Shown here: positions 1-7,748 of the stretch, one piece after another
Layout: each line of letters begins with the position of its first letter
Numbering within the stretch: the stretch's first letter is position 1
Assembly: GCA_947649625.1 (NCBI GenBank)
Contig: CANSSJ010000001.1
Coordinates: 1-64,000, forward strand
DNA length: 64,000 nt
Direction: 5' to 3'
Source: an uncultured Bacillota bacterium
GTDB taxonomy: Bacteria; Bacillota; Clostridia; Oscillospirales; Oscillospiraceae
Translations under genes and position numbers: made by a program
The notes under the pieces: model-generated
The model's database searches: none
Told to the model about the DNA's origin: nothing
Seen by the model: only the letters and a program-made list of their open reading frames with translations

Positions 1-64
1 CGGACGAAACCCCCGGCTGGCTGCCAAGGGTTCCAACCAAATTATATTGTAATAGAGGTACGTT

Positions 65-460
65 ATGAAAAAGTTTATGGAAGAATTCAAGCAGTTTATT
101 GCCCGGGGCAACGTAATGGACATGGCCGTCGGTGTTATCATCGGCGGCGCGTTCACCGCCATTACAACCTCCCTGATCAACGACATCATCATGCCCCTGC
201 TGGGCATTTTCACCGGCAGCATCTCCTTCGCCGAGCTTCATTTTACCGTCAACGGGGCGGTCATCGCCTACGGCAACTTTATCCAGGCGGTGTTCAACTT
301 CCTGGTCATGGCCTTTGTGGTCTTCTGCCTCGTCAAGGCCATCAACCGCTTCCACCGGAAGAAGGAGGAGGCCCCCGCCGAGGAGCCCGCTCCCCCCGAG
401 CCCTCCGCGGAGGAGAAGCTGCTCACGGAGATCCGGGACCTGCTGAAGGAGAAAGCGTAA
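65..460 (+). CDS. mscL: Large-conductance mechanosensitive channel MscL
   Basis: A pentameric cytoplasmic-membrane channel that opens under hypo-osmotic stretch. The 131-residue product has the family layout: an amphipathic N-terminal helix (EFKQFIARGNVMD), pore-lining TM1 at about residues 18-42 with the glycine-rich GVIIGGAF motif, TM2 at about 67-92, and a charged Glu/Pro/Ala-rich cytoplasmic C-terminal helix. Length is normal for MscL. GAGG sits 6 nt before the ATG. The stop codon abuts the ATG of the following gene, so the two are probably co-transcribed. Confidence 0.97.
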   Translation: MKKFMEEFKQFIARGNVMDMAVGVIIGGAFTAITTSLINDIIMPLLGIFTGSISFAELHFTVNGAVIAYGNFIQAVFNFLVMAFVVFCLVKAINRFHRKKEEAPAEEPAPPEPSAEEKLLTEIRDLLKEKA

Positions 461-802
461 ATGCCGGACGAGAAGCGCCCCACCCAGGAAGAGGGGGACC
501 GGGGCTATACCCCCGCTTCCCCCGTCAAGCGGACCCTGGCCTGGATCGGGGTGGCCTATGCCCTGATCCTGCTGGCCCTGACCACCTACGGCATCTTTAC
601 CGGCGCCGGGCTTGGCAATCTGGGCCCCCTGCTCACCGTCCCCGGCCTGATCGGCCTGGGGGCCGTCTCCCTGGTGTCCTGGAAAACTGCCGGACGGCCG
701 GGAAAATGGCCCGCCATCGCCCTGGCGGCCCTGTGCTGGCTGCTGGCCCTGGCCACCCTGCCCATCGGCATCGCCGGGCTGCTGTCCAACTTCGGAGGCT
801 GA
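461..802 (+). CDS. Small three-TM membrane protein, unknown function
   Basis: No family recognised. The 113-residue product has a charged N-terminus of about 24 residues and then three hydrophobic segments at about 25-46, 54-72 and 84-108, so it should be a small integral membrane protein. It begins directly after the mscL stop and ends 3 nt before the rsmG start. GC content and codon use match its neighbours, which argues for a resident gene. No catalytic or binding motif is visible. Confidence 0.75.
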   Translation: MPDEKRPTQEEGDRGYTPASPVKRTLAWIGVAYALILLALTTYGIFTGAGLGNLGPLLTVPGLIGLGAVSLVSWKTAGRPGKWPAIALAALCWLLALATLPIGIAGLLSNFGG

Positions 803-805
803 GCT

Positions 806-1519
806 ATGGAACAGATCATCTCCGCCGGACTGGAGGAGCTGGGCCTGACCGGCCGCGTCCCCAGGGTCGCCCCCGCCCAGCTGGCCCAATATGGACAGAT
901 GCTCCTGGAAAAAAACCAGGTGATGAACCTCACCGCCATCCGGGACTCTGAGGGAGTGGCCCGGCTGCACTTCCTGGACTGCGCCGCCCTGCTCAAGTAC
1001 TGCGACTTTGAGGGCAAGACCCTCATCGACGTGGGCACCGGGGCGGGCTTCCCCGGGATGGTGCTGAACATGCTGGTCCCCTCTCTGGACGTGACCCTCC
1101 TGGATTCGCTGAACAAGCGGCTGGACTGGCTGCTGGAGTGTTGCGGGTTCCTCACCCTGCAAAATATCCGCACCCTTCACGCCCGGGCGGAGGAACAGGC
1201 CCTGGTGAAGGGGTATCGGGACAGCTTCGACTTCGCCGCCGCCCGGGCGGTGGCCGACCTGCGGGTGCTGTGTGAGCTGTGCCTCCCCTTCGTCAAGGCG
1301 GGGGGAAAATTCCTGGCCATGAAGTCCACCGGCAGCGATCAGGAACTGGCCGACGCCGCCCACGCCATTAAATTGCTGGGCGGCCGGGTGGCGGCAGTGG
1401 AGGACTACGCCATTCCCGGCACGGAGGTCATCCACCGCCTCGTGGTCATCGAAAAGCTGGCCCCCACCCTGAAGGGATACCCCCGGCGGTGGGTGAAAAT
1501 GCAAAAAGAGCCGCTCTGA
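806..1519 (+). CDS. rsmG: 16S rRNA (guanine527-N7)-methyltransferase RsmG
   Basis: SAM-dependent methyltransferase (GidB) that methylates G527 of 16S rRNA; loss in other bacteria gives low-level streptomycin resistance. The 237-residue product has the Rossmann SAM motif LIDVGTGAGFPG at residues 73-84, the family motif NLTAIRD near residue 41, and the ARAVADLRVL segment. Length is typical. In many Firmicutes rsmG follows mnmG near the origin; here mnmG lies about 53 kb away, so that pair has been separated. Confidence 0.96.
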   Translation: MEQIISAGLEELGLTGRVPRVAPAQLAQYGQMLLEKNQVMNLTAIRDSEGVARLHFLDCAALLKYCDFEGKTLIDVGTGAGFPGMVLNMLVPSLDVTLLDSLNKRLDWLLECCGFLTLQNIRTLHARAEEQALVKGYRDSFDFAAARAVADLRVLCELCLPFVKAGGKFLAMKSTGSDQELADAAHAIKLLGGRVAAVEDYAIPGTEVIHRLVVIEKLAPTLKGYPRRWVKMQKEPL

Positions 1520-1582
1520 GGGGATTTTTACCGGAAATGAATCAAATTTGTAAATTTTTTCTAAATGTTTGCAAAAAAATGG

Positions 1583-1610
1583 TTGACGGATGGCAGATTT
1601 ATGATATATT
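1583..1610 (+). promoter_or_regulatory. Predicted vegetative promoter of minD
   Basis: TTGACG (1583-1588), a 16-bp spacer and TATATT (1605-1610) lie in an AT-rich gap between rsmG and minD. AGGAGG follows at about 1624, shortly before the minD ATG. Confidence 0.7.
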
Positions 1611-1637
1611 AAGTGTGTAAAATAGGAGGTTTCTTCC

Positions 1638-2372
1638 ATGGGCACCGTAATCACCATCACTTCCGGCAAAGGCGGCACTGGGAAAACCTCCATCACCGGC
1701 GGCGTGGCCGCCTCCCTTGCCCTGATGGGCAGGACTGTGCTGTGCGTTGATATGGACATCGGCCTACGGAATCTGGATATCTCTCTGGGCCTGAATGACC
1801 GGGCGCTGATGGACTTCTCCGACGTGGCCTTGGGGCGCTGTCCCCTGGCCCGGGCCGCGGTGGAACACCCCACCCTGAAAGGCCTGTGGCTGCTCACCTC
1901 CCCCATGTCCCTGCCCGCCAGCCTCACCACGGAAAAGGTGCGCTCACTGCTGGACACCGCCCGCACCATGTACGACTATATTCTCATCGACTCCCCCGCA
2001 GGCCTGGGAGCCGGCTTCCGGCTGGCCGTCTGCGGGGCTGACCGGGCCCTGGTGGTCTCCACCAGCGACGCCTCCTCCCTGCGGGACGCCCAGCGGACAG
2101 TGGCCGAGCTGGAACAGCTTAAAACCATCCATCTGGTAATGAACCGCATCCAGGCCAGGCTGCTGCGCAAGCTGCGCGCCACCATTGACGACGCCATGGA
2201 CGCCGCCGGCCTGCCCCTCATCGGGGTGGTGCCGGAGGACCCCCAGGTCATCCTGTGCGCCAATCTGGGCCTGCCCCTCACCACCCGGGGACCGAAAGGC
2301 GCGGCCCTGGCCTGCCGGAACATCGCCCGGCGGCTGGAGGGCGGCCGCGTCCCCATTATGCGCATCCGATAG
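1638..2372 (+). CDS. minD: MinD/ParA-family ATPase, septum-site protein MinD-like
   Basis: Deviant-Walker ATPase of the MinD/ParA superfamily, which in MinD dimerises on the membrane and positions division inhibitors. The 244-residue product carries the deviant Walker A KGGTGKT at residues 11-17, the Asp-rich VDMDIGLRNLDI segment and Walker B YILIDSPAG. No minC or minE is adjacent. The C-terminus (GGRVPIMRIR) is short and basic and is not an obvious MinD membrane-targeting helix. The neighbouring mgsA-like gene supports a Min origin, since mgsA often follows min/rodA genes in clostridia. Confidence 0.85.
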   Translation: MGTVITITSGKGGTGKTSITGGVAASLALMGRTVLCVDMDIGLRNLDISLGLNDRALMDFSDVALGRCPLARAAVEHPTLKGLWLLTSPMSLPASLTTEKVRSLLDTARTMYDYILIDSPAGLGAGFRLAVCGADRALVVSTSDASSLRDAQRTVAELEQLKTIHLVMNRIQARLLRKLRATIDDAMDAAGLPLIGVVPEDPQVILCANLGLPLTTRGPKGAALACRNIARRLEGGRVPIMRIR

Positions 2373-2406
2373 CGCCCGCCAATACATATAAGGAGGTATT
2401 GATGCC

Positions 2407-2823
2407 ATGAACATTGCAATTATGAGCCATACCAAAAAACAGGAGCTGATGGTACAGTTCTGCACCGCTTACTGCGGCATTTTGTCCAAGCACTCCGTCT
2501 GCGGCACCAACGCCACCGGGCGCATGGTGGCCGAGGCCACCGGTCTGCCCGTTCAGCTCTTCCTGTCCCATGAGCACGGAGGCATCGAGCAGATCGGCCA
2601 GCGCATCATCTATAATGAGATCGACATGGTTCTCTTCTTCAACTCCCCCCAGGACAGCGAGATGGACAAGGATGTGCTGTATATCACCCGCCTGTGTGAC
2701 CAGCACTCCGTCCCGGTCGCCACCAACGTGGCCACCGCCGAGCTGCTCATCCACGGCCTGGCCCGGGGCGACCTGGACTGGCGCGAGGGTATGAATCCCA
2801 ACCGGGTACCCTTCGCCCTGTAA
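2407..2823 (+). CDS. Methylglyoxal-synthase-like protein with altered active site
   Basis: The 138-residue product aligns end to end with MgsA, which converts dihydroxyacetone phosphate to methylglyoxal. Shared segments include ELMVQFCTAYCGILSKH, MVAEATGLPVQ, YNEIDMVLFF and PVATNVATAEL. The phosphate/catalytic motif GGDQQ reads GGIEQ, so the position of the general base (Asp71 in the E. coli enzyme) is Ile. The AHD motif reads SHT, and the DPL...PHDPD segment reads NSP...EMDKD, with no counterpart of the active-site His. The fold is kept, but the chemistry is doubtful. An AAGGAGG ribosome site precedes the ATG. It probably shares a transcript with minD. Confidence 0.85.
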   Translation: MNIAIMSHTKKQELMVQFCTAYCGILSKHSVCGTNATGRMVAEATGLPVQLFLSHEHGGIEQIGQRIIYNEIDMVLFFNSPQDSEMDKDVLYITRLCDQHSVPVATNVATAELLIHGLARGDLDWREGMNPNRVPFAL

Positions 2824-2895
2824 CAGGCGGCGAAGAAGATGTGCGCTCCCGTCCCGCTCGTGTGGATGGGAGCGTTCCGCTTTTCCGCTGTGGAA

Positions 2896-3028
2896 CGGCG
2901 TGCCCGGTGGTCACGCCCTACACGCCGCGCTGTAGGGCGCGACGACCCCGGCGCGCCTCATCCCGTAGGGGCGGATATCATCCGCCCGCTGTTTGCGGCA
3001 TAAACGGGCGCATAATATGCGCCCCTAC
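2896..3028. repeat. REP-like cluster, four GTAG-stem units
   Basis: Four units of a dispersed palindromic repeat: 2896-2921 (reverse), 2932-2957 (forward), 2965-2988 (forward) and 3005-3028 (reverse). Each begins with GTAGGG and folds into a GC-rich stem, for example GGGCGGAT/ATCCGCCC at 2969-2987. The first two units are the same two sequence types seen at 48659-48723 but in the opposite relative orientation. The cluster fills most of the gap between the mgsA-like gene and hisS. Confidence 0.85.
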
Positions 3029-3068
3029 AAAAAATTGTGTGTAAACGAAAGAGAAAGGAACATGAATT

Positions 3069-4436
3069 ATGGCTAAGGTACAACCCCGCACCCTCTCCGG
3101 CTTTATGGAGCTCCTCCCCGCCCGGCAGATCCAGTTCGACCGCATGGCGGCCATCATCCGGGAGTCCTTCTCCCTCTACGCCTACACCCCCTTGGACACC
3201 CCCCTTATCGAGGCCAGCGAGATCCTGCTGGCCAAGGGCGGCGGCGAGACCGAAAAGCAGATCTACCGCTTCACCAAGGGGGACAGCGACCTGTCCCTCC
3301 GCTTCGACCTCACCGTCCCCCTGGCCAAGTACGTGGCCCTGAACTACGCCCGGCTGGCCTTCCCCTTCCGCCGGTTCCAGATCGGCAAGGTCTACCGGGG
3401 GGAGCGGGCCCAGCGGGGCCGGTTCCGTGAGTTCTATCAGGCGGACATCGACGTCATCGGTGACGGCCAGCTGGACATCTCCAACGACGCCGAGATCCCT
3501 GCTATCATCTACCGCACCTTTACCGCTCTGGGTTTGAAGCGGTTCCAGATTCGGGTGAACAACCGGAAGGTGCTCAACGGCTTCTACTCCATGCTGGGGC
3601 TCACCGCTCAGGCCGGGGCCATTATGCGCACGGTGGACAAGCTGGAGAAGATCGGCGAGAAGTCGGTGCGCGACCTGCTCACCGCCCCGGACATCGGCCT
3701 GACCGGCGAACAGGCGGCGGAGATCCTCAAATTCATCGCCATCAAGGGCTGTAATGCCGACGTCCTTGCCGCCCTGGAGGGCTACCGGGGCCGGGACCCC
3801 AAGTTTGACGAGGGCCTGGACGAGCTGGGCGCTGTGGCCCGGAATCTGGCCGCCTTCGGCGTGCCCGAGACCAACTTCGTGCTGGACCTGACCATCGCCC
3901 GGGGGCTGGACTACTACACCGGCACCGTCTACGAGACCACCATGCTGGACCACCCGGAGATCGGCTCTATCTGCTCCGGCGGCCGGTATGATAACTTAGC
4001 GGAATATTACACCGATAAACAACTCCCCGGCGTGGGAATTTCCATCGGTTTGACCCGGCTGTTCTTCGTCCTGGAGGACCAGGGCTATCTCAACGACAAG
4101 CTGAACACCGCCCCCGCCGACGTGCTCATCCTCCCCATGACCGAGGACATGGGCCCCGCCATCTCCCTGGCCACCCAGCTCCGGACCGCCGGGGTGCGCA
4201 CCCAGATCTACGGCGAGCAGAAGAAGTTCAAGCAGAAGATGAACTACGCCGACAAGCTGGGGGTGCCCTACGTCATCTTCCTGGGGGACGACGAGATCAA
4301 GCAGGACAAGGTGTCCCTGAAAGACATGCGCTCCGGTGAGCAGGAGCTCCTCCCCACCGGGGAAGCCGTGGGCAGGATCATCAACGCCATGGGCGCCAAC
4401 GACGCGGAGGCCCCCATTCTGGACAAGGGGGAGTGA
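3069..4436 (+). CDS. hisS: Histidyl-tRNA synthetase
   Basis: Class II aminoacyl-tRNA synthetase charging tRNA-His. The 455-residue product shows motif 2 (VYRGERAQRGRFREFYQ), the histidine motif RGLDYYTGTVYE near residue 280, motif 3 (GVGISIGLTRL) and a C-terminal anticodon-binding domain. Intact motif 2 and HisA loops argue against the HisZ paralogue. An upstream ATG at 3062 runs into a stop, so the start is 3069, behind GAAAGGAA. The gene is followed by a small membrane-anchored protein gene and aspS, echoing the hisS-aspS pair of Bacillus. Confidence 0.95.
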   Translation: MAKVQPRTLSGFMELLPARQIQFDRMAAIIRESFSLYAYTPLDTPLIEASEILLAKGGGETEKQIYRFTKGDSDLSLRFDLTVPLAKYVALNYARLAFPFRRFQIGKVYRGERAQRGRFREFYQADIDVIGDGQLDISNDAEIPAIIYRTFTALGLKRFQIRVNNRKVLNGFYSMLGLTAQAGAIMRTVDKLEKIGEKSVRDLLTAPDIGLTGEQAAEILKFIAIKGCNADVLAALEGYRGRDPKFDEGLDELGAVARNLAAFGVPETNFVLDLTIARGLDYYTGTVYETTMLDHPEIGSICSGGRYDNLAEYYTDKQLPGVGISIGLTRLFFVLEDQGYLNDKLNTAPADVLILPMTEDMGPAISLATQLRTAGVRTQIYGEQKKFKQKMNYADKLGVPYVIFLGDDEIKQDKVSLKDMRSGEQELLPTGEAVGRIINAMGANDAEAPILDKGE

Positions 4437-4470
4437 CCTCCCTCCTCCCCCGCCGCGGAAAGGAGCGGCC

Positions 4471-4929
4471 ATGAAAAAGAAGCTGAGGATTCCTCTGATA
4501 CTTGCCGGTCTTCTGGCCGTGTTCTGCCTGAGCTTCCTCTTGGCAGGGATGACCATTCCCCGCTCTTTTGACAGTCTACCCCAAAAATGCGGCATCATGC
4601 CCCCTGTACAGAGTTCGAAGTCCATTGGGATCGTCCATGAGGGCACCTACCCCGGCTTTGCCGACACTCCCGTCACGGCGGAGCAGGCCGCGCCTGGCCG
4701 GCGGGTCCTATACGCGCTGAACCAGCAAAAATACACCTGGGCCTTTCCCCTTCTCAGGCCCCGGGACGGAGGGATCGCCATCTATGAGATGACGGGCTGC
4801 TCGCCTGAGTATATCGCCTATTGGGATGGCAAATACCTCTGGGTCCCGAAAGACTTCGAGGGTCCTTGGACTGGCTATGCACCCACCTCCCCCAAGGAGC
4901 TGGACGAGGCCCTGCGCACTGCCAAATGA
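4471..4929 (+). CDS. Membrane-anchored or secreted small protein, unknown
   Basis: The 152-residue product starts with a basic stretch (MKKKLRIP) and one hydrophobic segment at about residues 8-27, so it is either an N-terminally anchored extracytoplasmic protein or exported. No lipobox Cys is present at the expected place. The rest is soluble, with two Cys residues (in QKCGIMP and TGCSPEY) that could pair. No domain recognised. The start is chosen for AAAGGAG 6-7 nt upstream. It lies between hisS and aspS on the same strand and may be expressed with them. Confidence 0.75.
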   Translation: MKKKLRIPLILAGLLAVFCLSFLLAGMTIPRSFDSLPQKCGIMPPVQSSKSIGIVHEGTYPGFADTPVTAEQAAPGRRVLYALNQQKYTWAFPLLRPRDGGIAIYEMTGCSPEYIAYWDGKYLWVPKDFEGPWTGYAPTSPKELDEALRTAK

Positions 4930-4978
4930 TAACAAAAGCATATATCAGAAGCGAATAATACAAATAGGAGTGATATTT

Positions 4979-6769
4979 ATGGGTGACACAAGCACCTTTT
5001 ACCGCACCCACACCTGCGGGGAGCTGCGCATGGAACAGGTGGGCCAGGAAGTGACCCTGGCCGGCTGGATGGAGAACCTGCGGGAGGTGGGGCAGAATCT
5101 GGCTTTCCTGGTCCTCCGGGACTTCTACGGCACCACCCAGGTGGTGCTGGAGACCGAGGAGACCGTCCAGACCGCCAAGGCGCTGAACAAGGAAACGGTG
5201 ATCGCCGTCACCGGGGCGGTCCGGGAGCGGGACAGCAAGAACCCCAAGCTGCCCACCGGCGACATCGAGGTGGTCCCCGCTAAAATTGAGGTGCTGGGCA
5301 AGTGCCGCCACAACGAGCTGCCCTTCCCCGTCACCCGCAGCCGTGAGGCCGACGAGTCCGCCCGGCTGAAGTACCGCTATCTGGACCTGCGCAACCCGGA
5401 GGTCAAAAGTAACATCGTCCTGCGGTGTCAGGTGGTGTCCGCCTTGCGGCAGGCCATGACGGACCACGGCTTTCTGGAGATCACCACCCCGATTTTGACC
5501 GCCTCCTCCCCCGAGGGAGCCCGGGACTACCTGGTGCCCTCCCGGAAACACCCAGGGAAATTCTACGCCCTGCCCCAGGCCCCCCAGCAGTTCAAGCAGC
5601 TGCTCATGGCCTCCGGCTTTGACAAGTACTTCCAGATCGCCCCCTGCTTCCGGGACGAGGACGCCCGGGGCGACCGCTCCCCCGGCGAGTTCTACCAGCT
5701 GGACATGGAGATGGCCTTCGCCAGCCAGGAGGACGTGTTCGCCGTGCTGGAGGACGTGCTGCCCCCCATCTTCGCCAAATACGGCAAGTATAATATCGCC
5801 TCTAAAACACCATTTGTACGCATCCCCTACCTGGAGGCCATGGAGAAATACGGCACCGACAAGCCCGACCTGCGCATCGACCTGACTGTCACCGACGCGA
5901 CAGAGCTGCTGGCTGGCTGCGGTTTCCCGCCCTTTGAGCATCAGACCGTCAAGGCCATTGTGGTCACCGGCTTCTCCGGCACCCGGAAGCAGATCGACGG
6001 GCTGTGCAGCGAGGTGGAGGTCCAGTCAGGCAATAAGGCCTACTGGTTCCGGTACGACGAGAATGGAGAGCTGGTGGGCGGCATCGCCAAGTTCGTCCAG
6101 CCCATCAAGGACCAGGTGGTGGAGGCGCTGAAGCTGGAGAAAGGCTCCTTTGTGGGCCTCACCGCCGGCGCACTGCTGGCCGCTCAGAAGACCGCCGGCG
6201 TCCTGCGGAACAAGCTGGGAGCCTTCTGCCCCGCCCACATGGACAGGGAGCGGTACGAGTTCTGCTGGATCGTGGACTTCCCCATGTACGAGATCGGGGA
6301 GGAGTCCGGCGAACTGGAGTTCTGCCACAACCCCTTCTCCATGCCCAAGGGCGGACTGGAGACGGTGGAGAAGGCCATCAAGGGAGAGATCGACCCCCTG
6401 ACCATCACCGCCGACCAGTACGACCTGGTGTGCAACGGGGTGGAGCTGTCCTCCGGCGCGGTGCGCAACCACGACCCGGAGATCATGGTGAAAGCCTTCT
6501 GGATGGTGGGCCTGGAGGAGGAGGACGTGCGGAAGAAGTTCCCCGCCATGTACAACGCCTTCACCTACGGCGCGCCCCCCCACGCGGGCATCGCCCCCGG
6601 GGTGGACCGGATGGTGATGCTGCTGTCCGGGGAGGACTCCATCCGGGAAGTGATCCCCTTCCCCATGAACAAAAACGCCCAGGACCTGATGATGGGCGCG
6701 CCCTCCGCCGTGGAGCAGAGCCAGCTGGACGAGCTGAATATCGCCGTTACCAAGACGGAAGAGGAATAA
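4979..6769 (+). CDS. aspS: Aspartyl-tRNA synthetase (bacterial type)
   Basis: Class II synthetase for Asp. The 596-residue length is that of the bacterial type, with an N-terminal OB fold (TLAGWMENLREVGQ), motif 2 (FRDEDARGDRSPGEFYQLD), an inserted GAD domain and motif 3 (GIAPGVDRMVMLL) near the C-terminus. Whether it is discriminating or also charges tRNA-Asn cannot be told from this window. TAGGAG lies 8 nt before the chosen ATG at 4979. The gene ends just before a strong hairpin terminator. Confidence 0.97.
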   Translation: MGDTSTFYRTHTCGELRMEQVGQEVTLAGWMENLREVGQNLAFLVLRDFYGTTQVVLETEETVQTAKALNKETVIAVTGAVRERDSKNPKLPTGDIEVVPAKIEVLGKCRHNELPFPVTRSREADESARLKYRYLDLRNPEVKSNIVLRCQVVSALRQAMTDHGFLEITTPILTASSPEGARDYLVPSRKHPGKFYALPQAPQQFKQLLMASGFDKYFQIAPCFRDEDARGDRSPGEFYQLDMEMAFASQEDVFAVLEDVLPPIFAKYGKYNIASKTPFVRIPYLEAMEKYGTDKPDLRIDLTVTDATELLAGCGFPPFEHQTVKAIVVTGFSGTRKQIDGLCSEVEVQSGNKAYWFRYDENGELVGGIAKFVQPIKDQVVEALKLEKGSFVGLTAGALLAAQKTAGVLRNKLGAFCPAHMDRERYEFCWIVDFPMYEIGEESGELEFCHNPFSMPKGGLETVEKAIKGEIDPLTITADQYDLVCNGVELSSGAVRNHDPEIMVKAFWMVGLEEEDVRKKFPAMYNAFTYGAPPHAGIAPGVDRMVMLLSGEDSIREVIPFPMNKNAQDLMMGAPSAVEQSQLDELNIAVTKTEEE

Positions 6770-6775
6770 CCAAAA

Positions 6776-6804
6776 CCCCGCCGCTTATCGCGGCGGGGTT
6801 TCCT
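6776..6804. terminator. Rho-independent terminator between convergent aspS and AEC gene
   Basis: A 9-bp GC stem (CCCCGCCGC, 6776-6784, with GCGGCGGGG, 6790-6798), a TTATC loop and a T-rich tail. It sits between the aspS stop and the stop of the convergent transporter gene. On the minus strand the tail is GGTTTTGG, so weak bidirectional use is possible. Confidence 0.85.
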
Positions 6805-7748
6805 TATCCGATCAGCAGCATCAGAATGGGCAGGGTGGCAAAGCAGCCCAGGATAGACAGGCAGGAACCGGTTGCGGCATACTCCTCGTCGGCCCCGTAG
6901 GCCCCGGCCATCACCGTCACCTGGCTGACCACCGGCAGGGCGCTCTCCACCAGAAAAACGTCTCTGACCAGTCCCTCCAGGCCGAAAAGCCGGCAGCAGC
7001 TCCAGCAGATGACCGGCGCCACCGCCAGCCGCATCACCAGCATGGCGGGCAGGCCGGGTAGCAGCCGGAGATTTTTCAGCCCCACCTCATAGACGATAAA
7101 TCCCCCGTAAATCAGCGCCAGGGGGGATACAGTATTGCCGATGTACCCGGCGACACGCATCACCGTATTGGGCAGGCGCACATCCAGCACCAGCAGCACA
7201 ACGGCCAGCAGCACACCCAGGATGGGGGGCTTGGTAAATATGTCCCGCAAAAGGCGGCCTGGTCCTCCCGGCCGCCGCCCCCCGTCCCCCGAGCGCTCCA
7301 CCAGCAGGATGCCCGCCGACTGAAGAAAGGTGGTATTGCCCAGATAATACAGCATCACATAGGGCAGGCACGCCTCTCCAAAAAGCTGGGTGCACACGGG
7401 TATGCCGATAAACAGGACATTGGACAGGCCGGCCATGGCGGCAAACACCCCCCACCGCGCCCGGGGCAGGCGGAGCAGGGAGGCCAGCCCCATGGACAGC
7501 AGCAGGGTGGCCCCCACCCCCAGCAGAACGGAGAGCAGCTGCACCCCCGCCTGAGCCAGGTCGGCCCGGTCCAGGTTATTCAGCAGGCCTGTGATACAGT
7601 TGGCGGGCACGGCGATGTTGATGATGAACCGGCTGAGGAATTTTTTCTCGGCGGCGGTCATCCAGCCACAGACGCCCATGAAGTAGCCCACCGACATCAG
7701 CAGCAGCACCACCAGACAGGCTGAGACGGCGTTGAAAAATCCGGTCAT
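6804..7748 (-). CDS. AEC-family (auxin efflux carrier) transporter
   Basis: The 314-residue polytopic membrane protein has about ten hydrophobic segments in two five-helix halves. The N-terminal VGYFMGVCGWMTAAEKKFLS and the NIAVPANCITGL stretch are typical of bacterial AEC permeases, which export or import small carboxylates such as malate. The substrate cannot be inferred. Its start overlaps the ricT stop by 4 nt (ATGA), so it is translationally coupled at the end of the jag-speA-holB-ricT gene set. Confidence 0.88.
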   Translation of the reverse strand: MTGFFNAVSACLVVLLLMSVGYFMGVCGWMTAAEKKFLSRFIINIAVPANCITGLLNNLDRADLAQAGVQLLSVLLGVGATLLLSMGLASLLRLPRARWGVFAAMAGLSNVLFIGIPVCTQLFGEACLPYVMLYYLGNTTFLQSAGILLVERSGDGGRRPGGPGRLLRDIFTKPPILGVLLAVVLLVLDVRLPNTVMRVAGYIGNTVSPLALIYGGFIVYEVGLKNLRLLPGLPAMLVMRLAVAPVICWSCCRLFGLEGLVRDVFLVESALPVVSQVTVMAGAYGADEEYAATGSCLSILGCFATLPILMLLIG

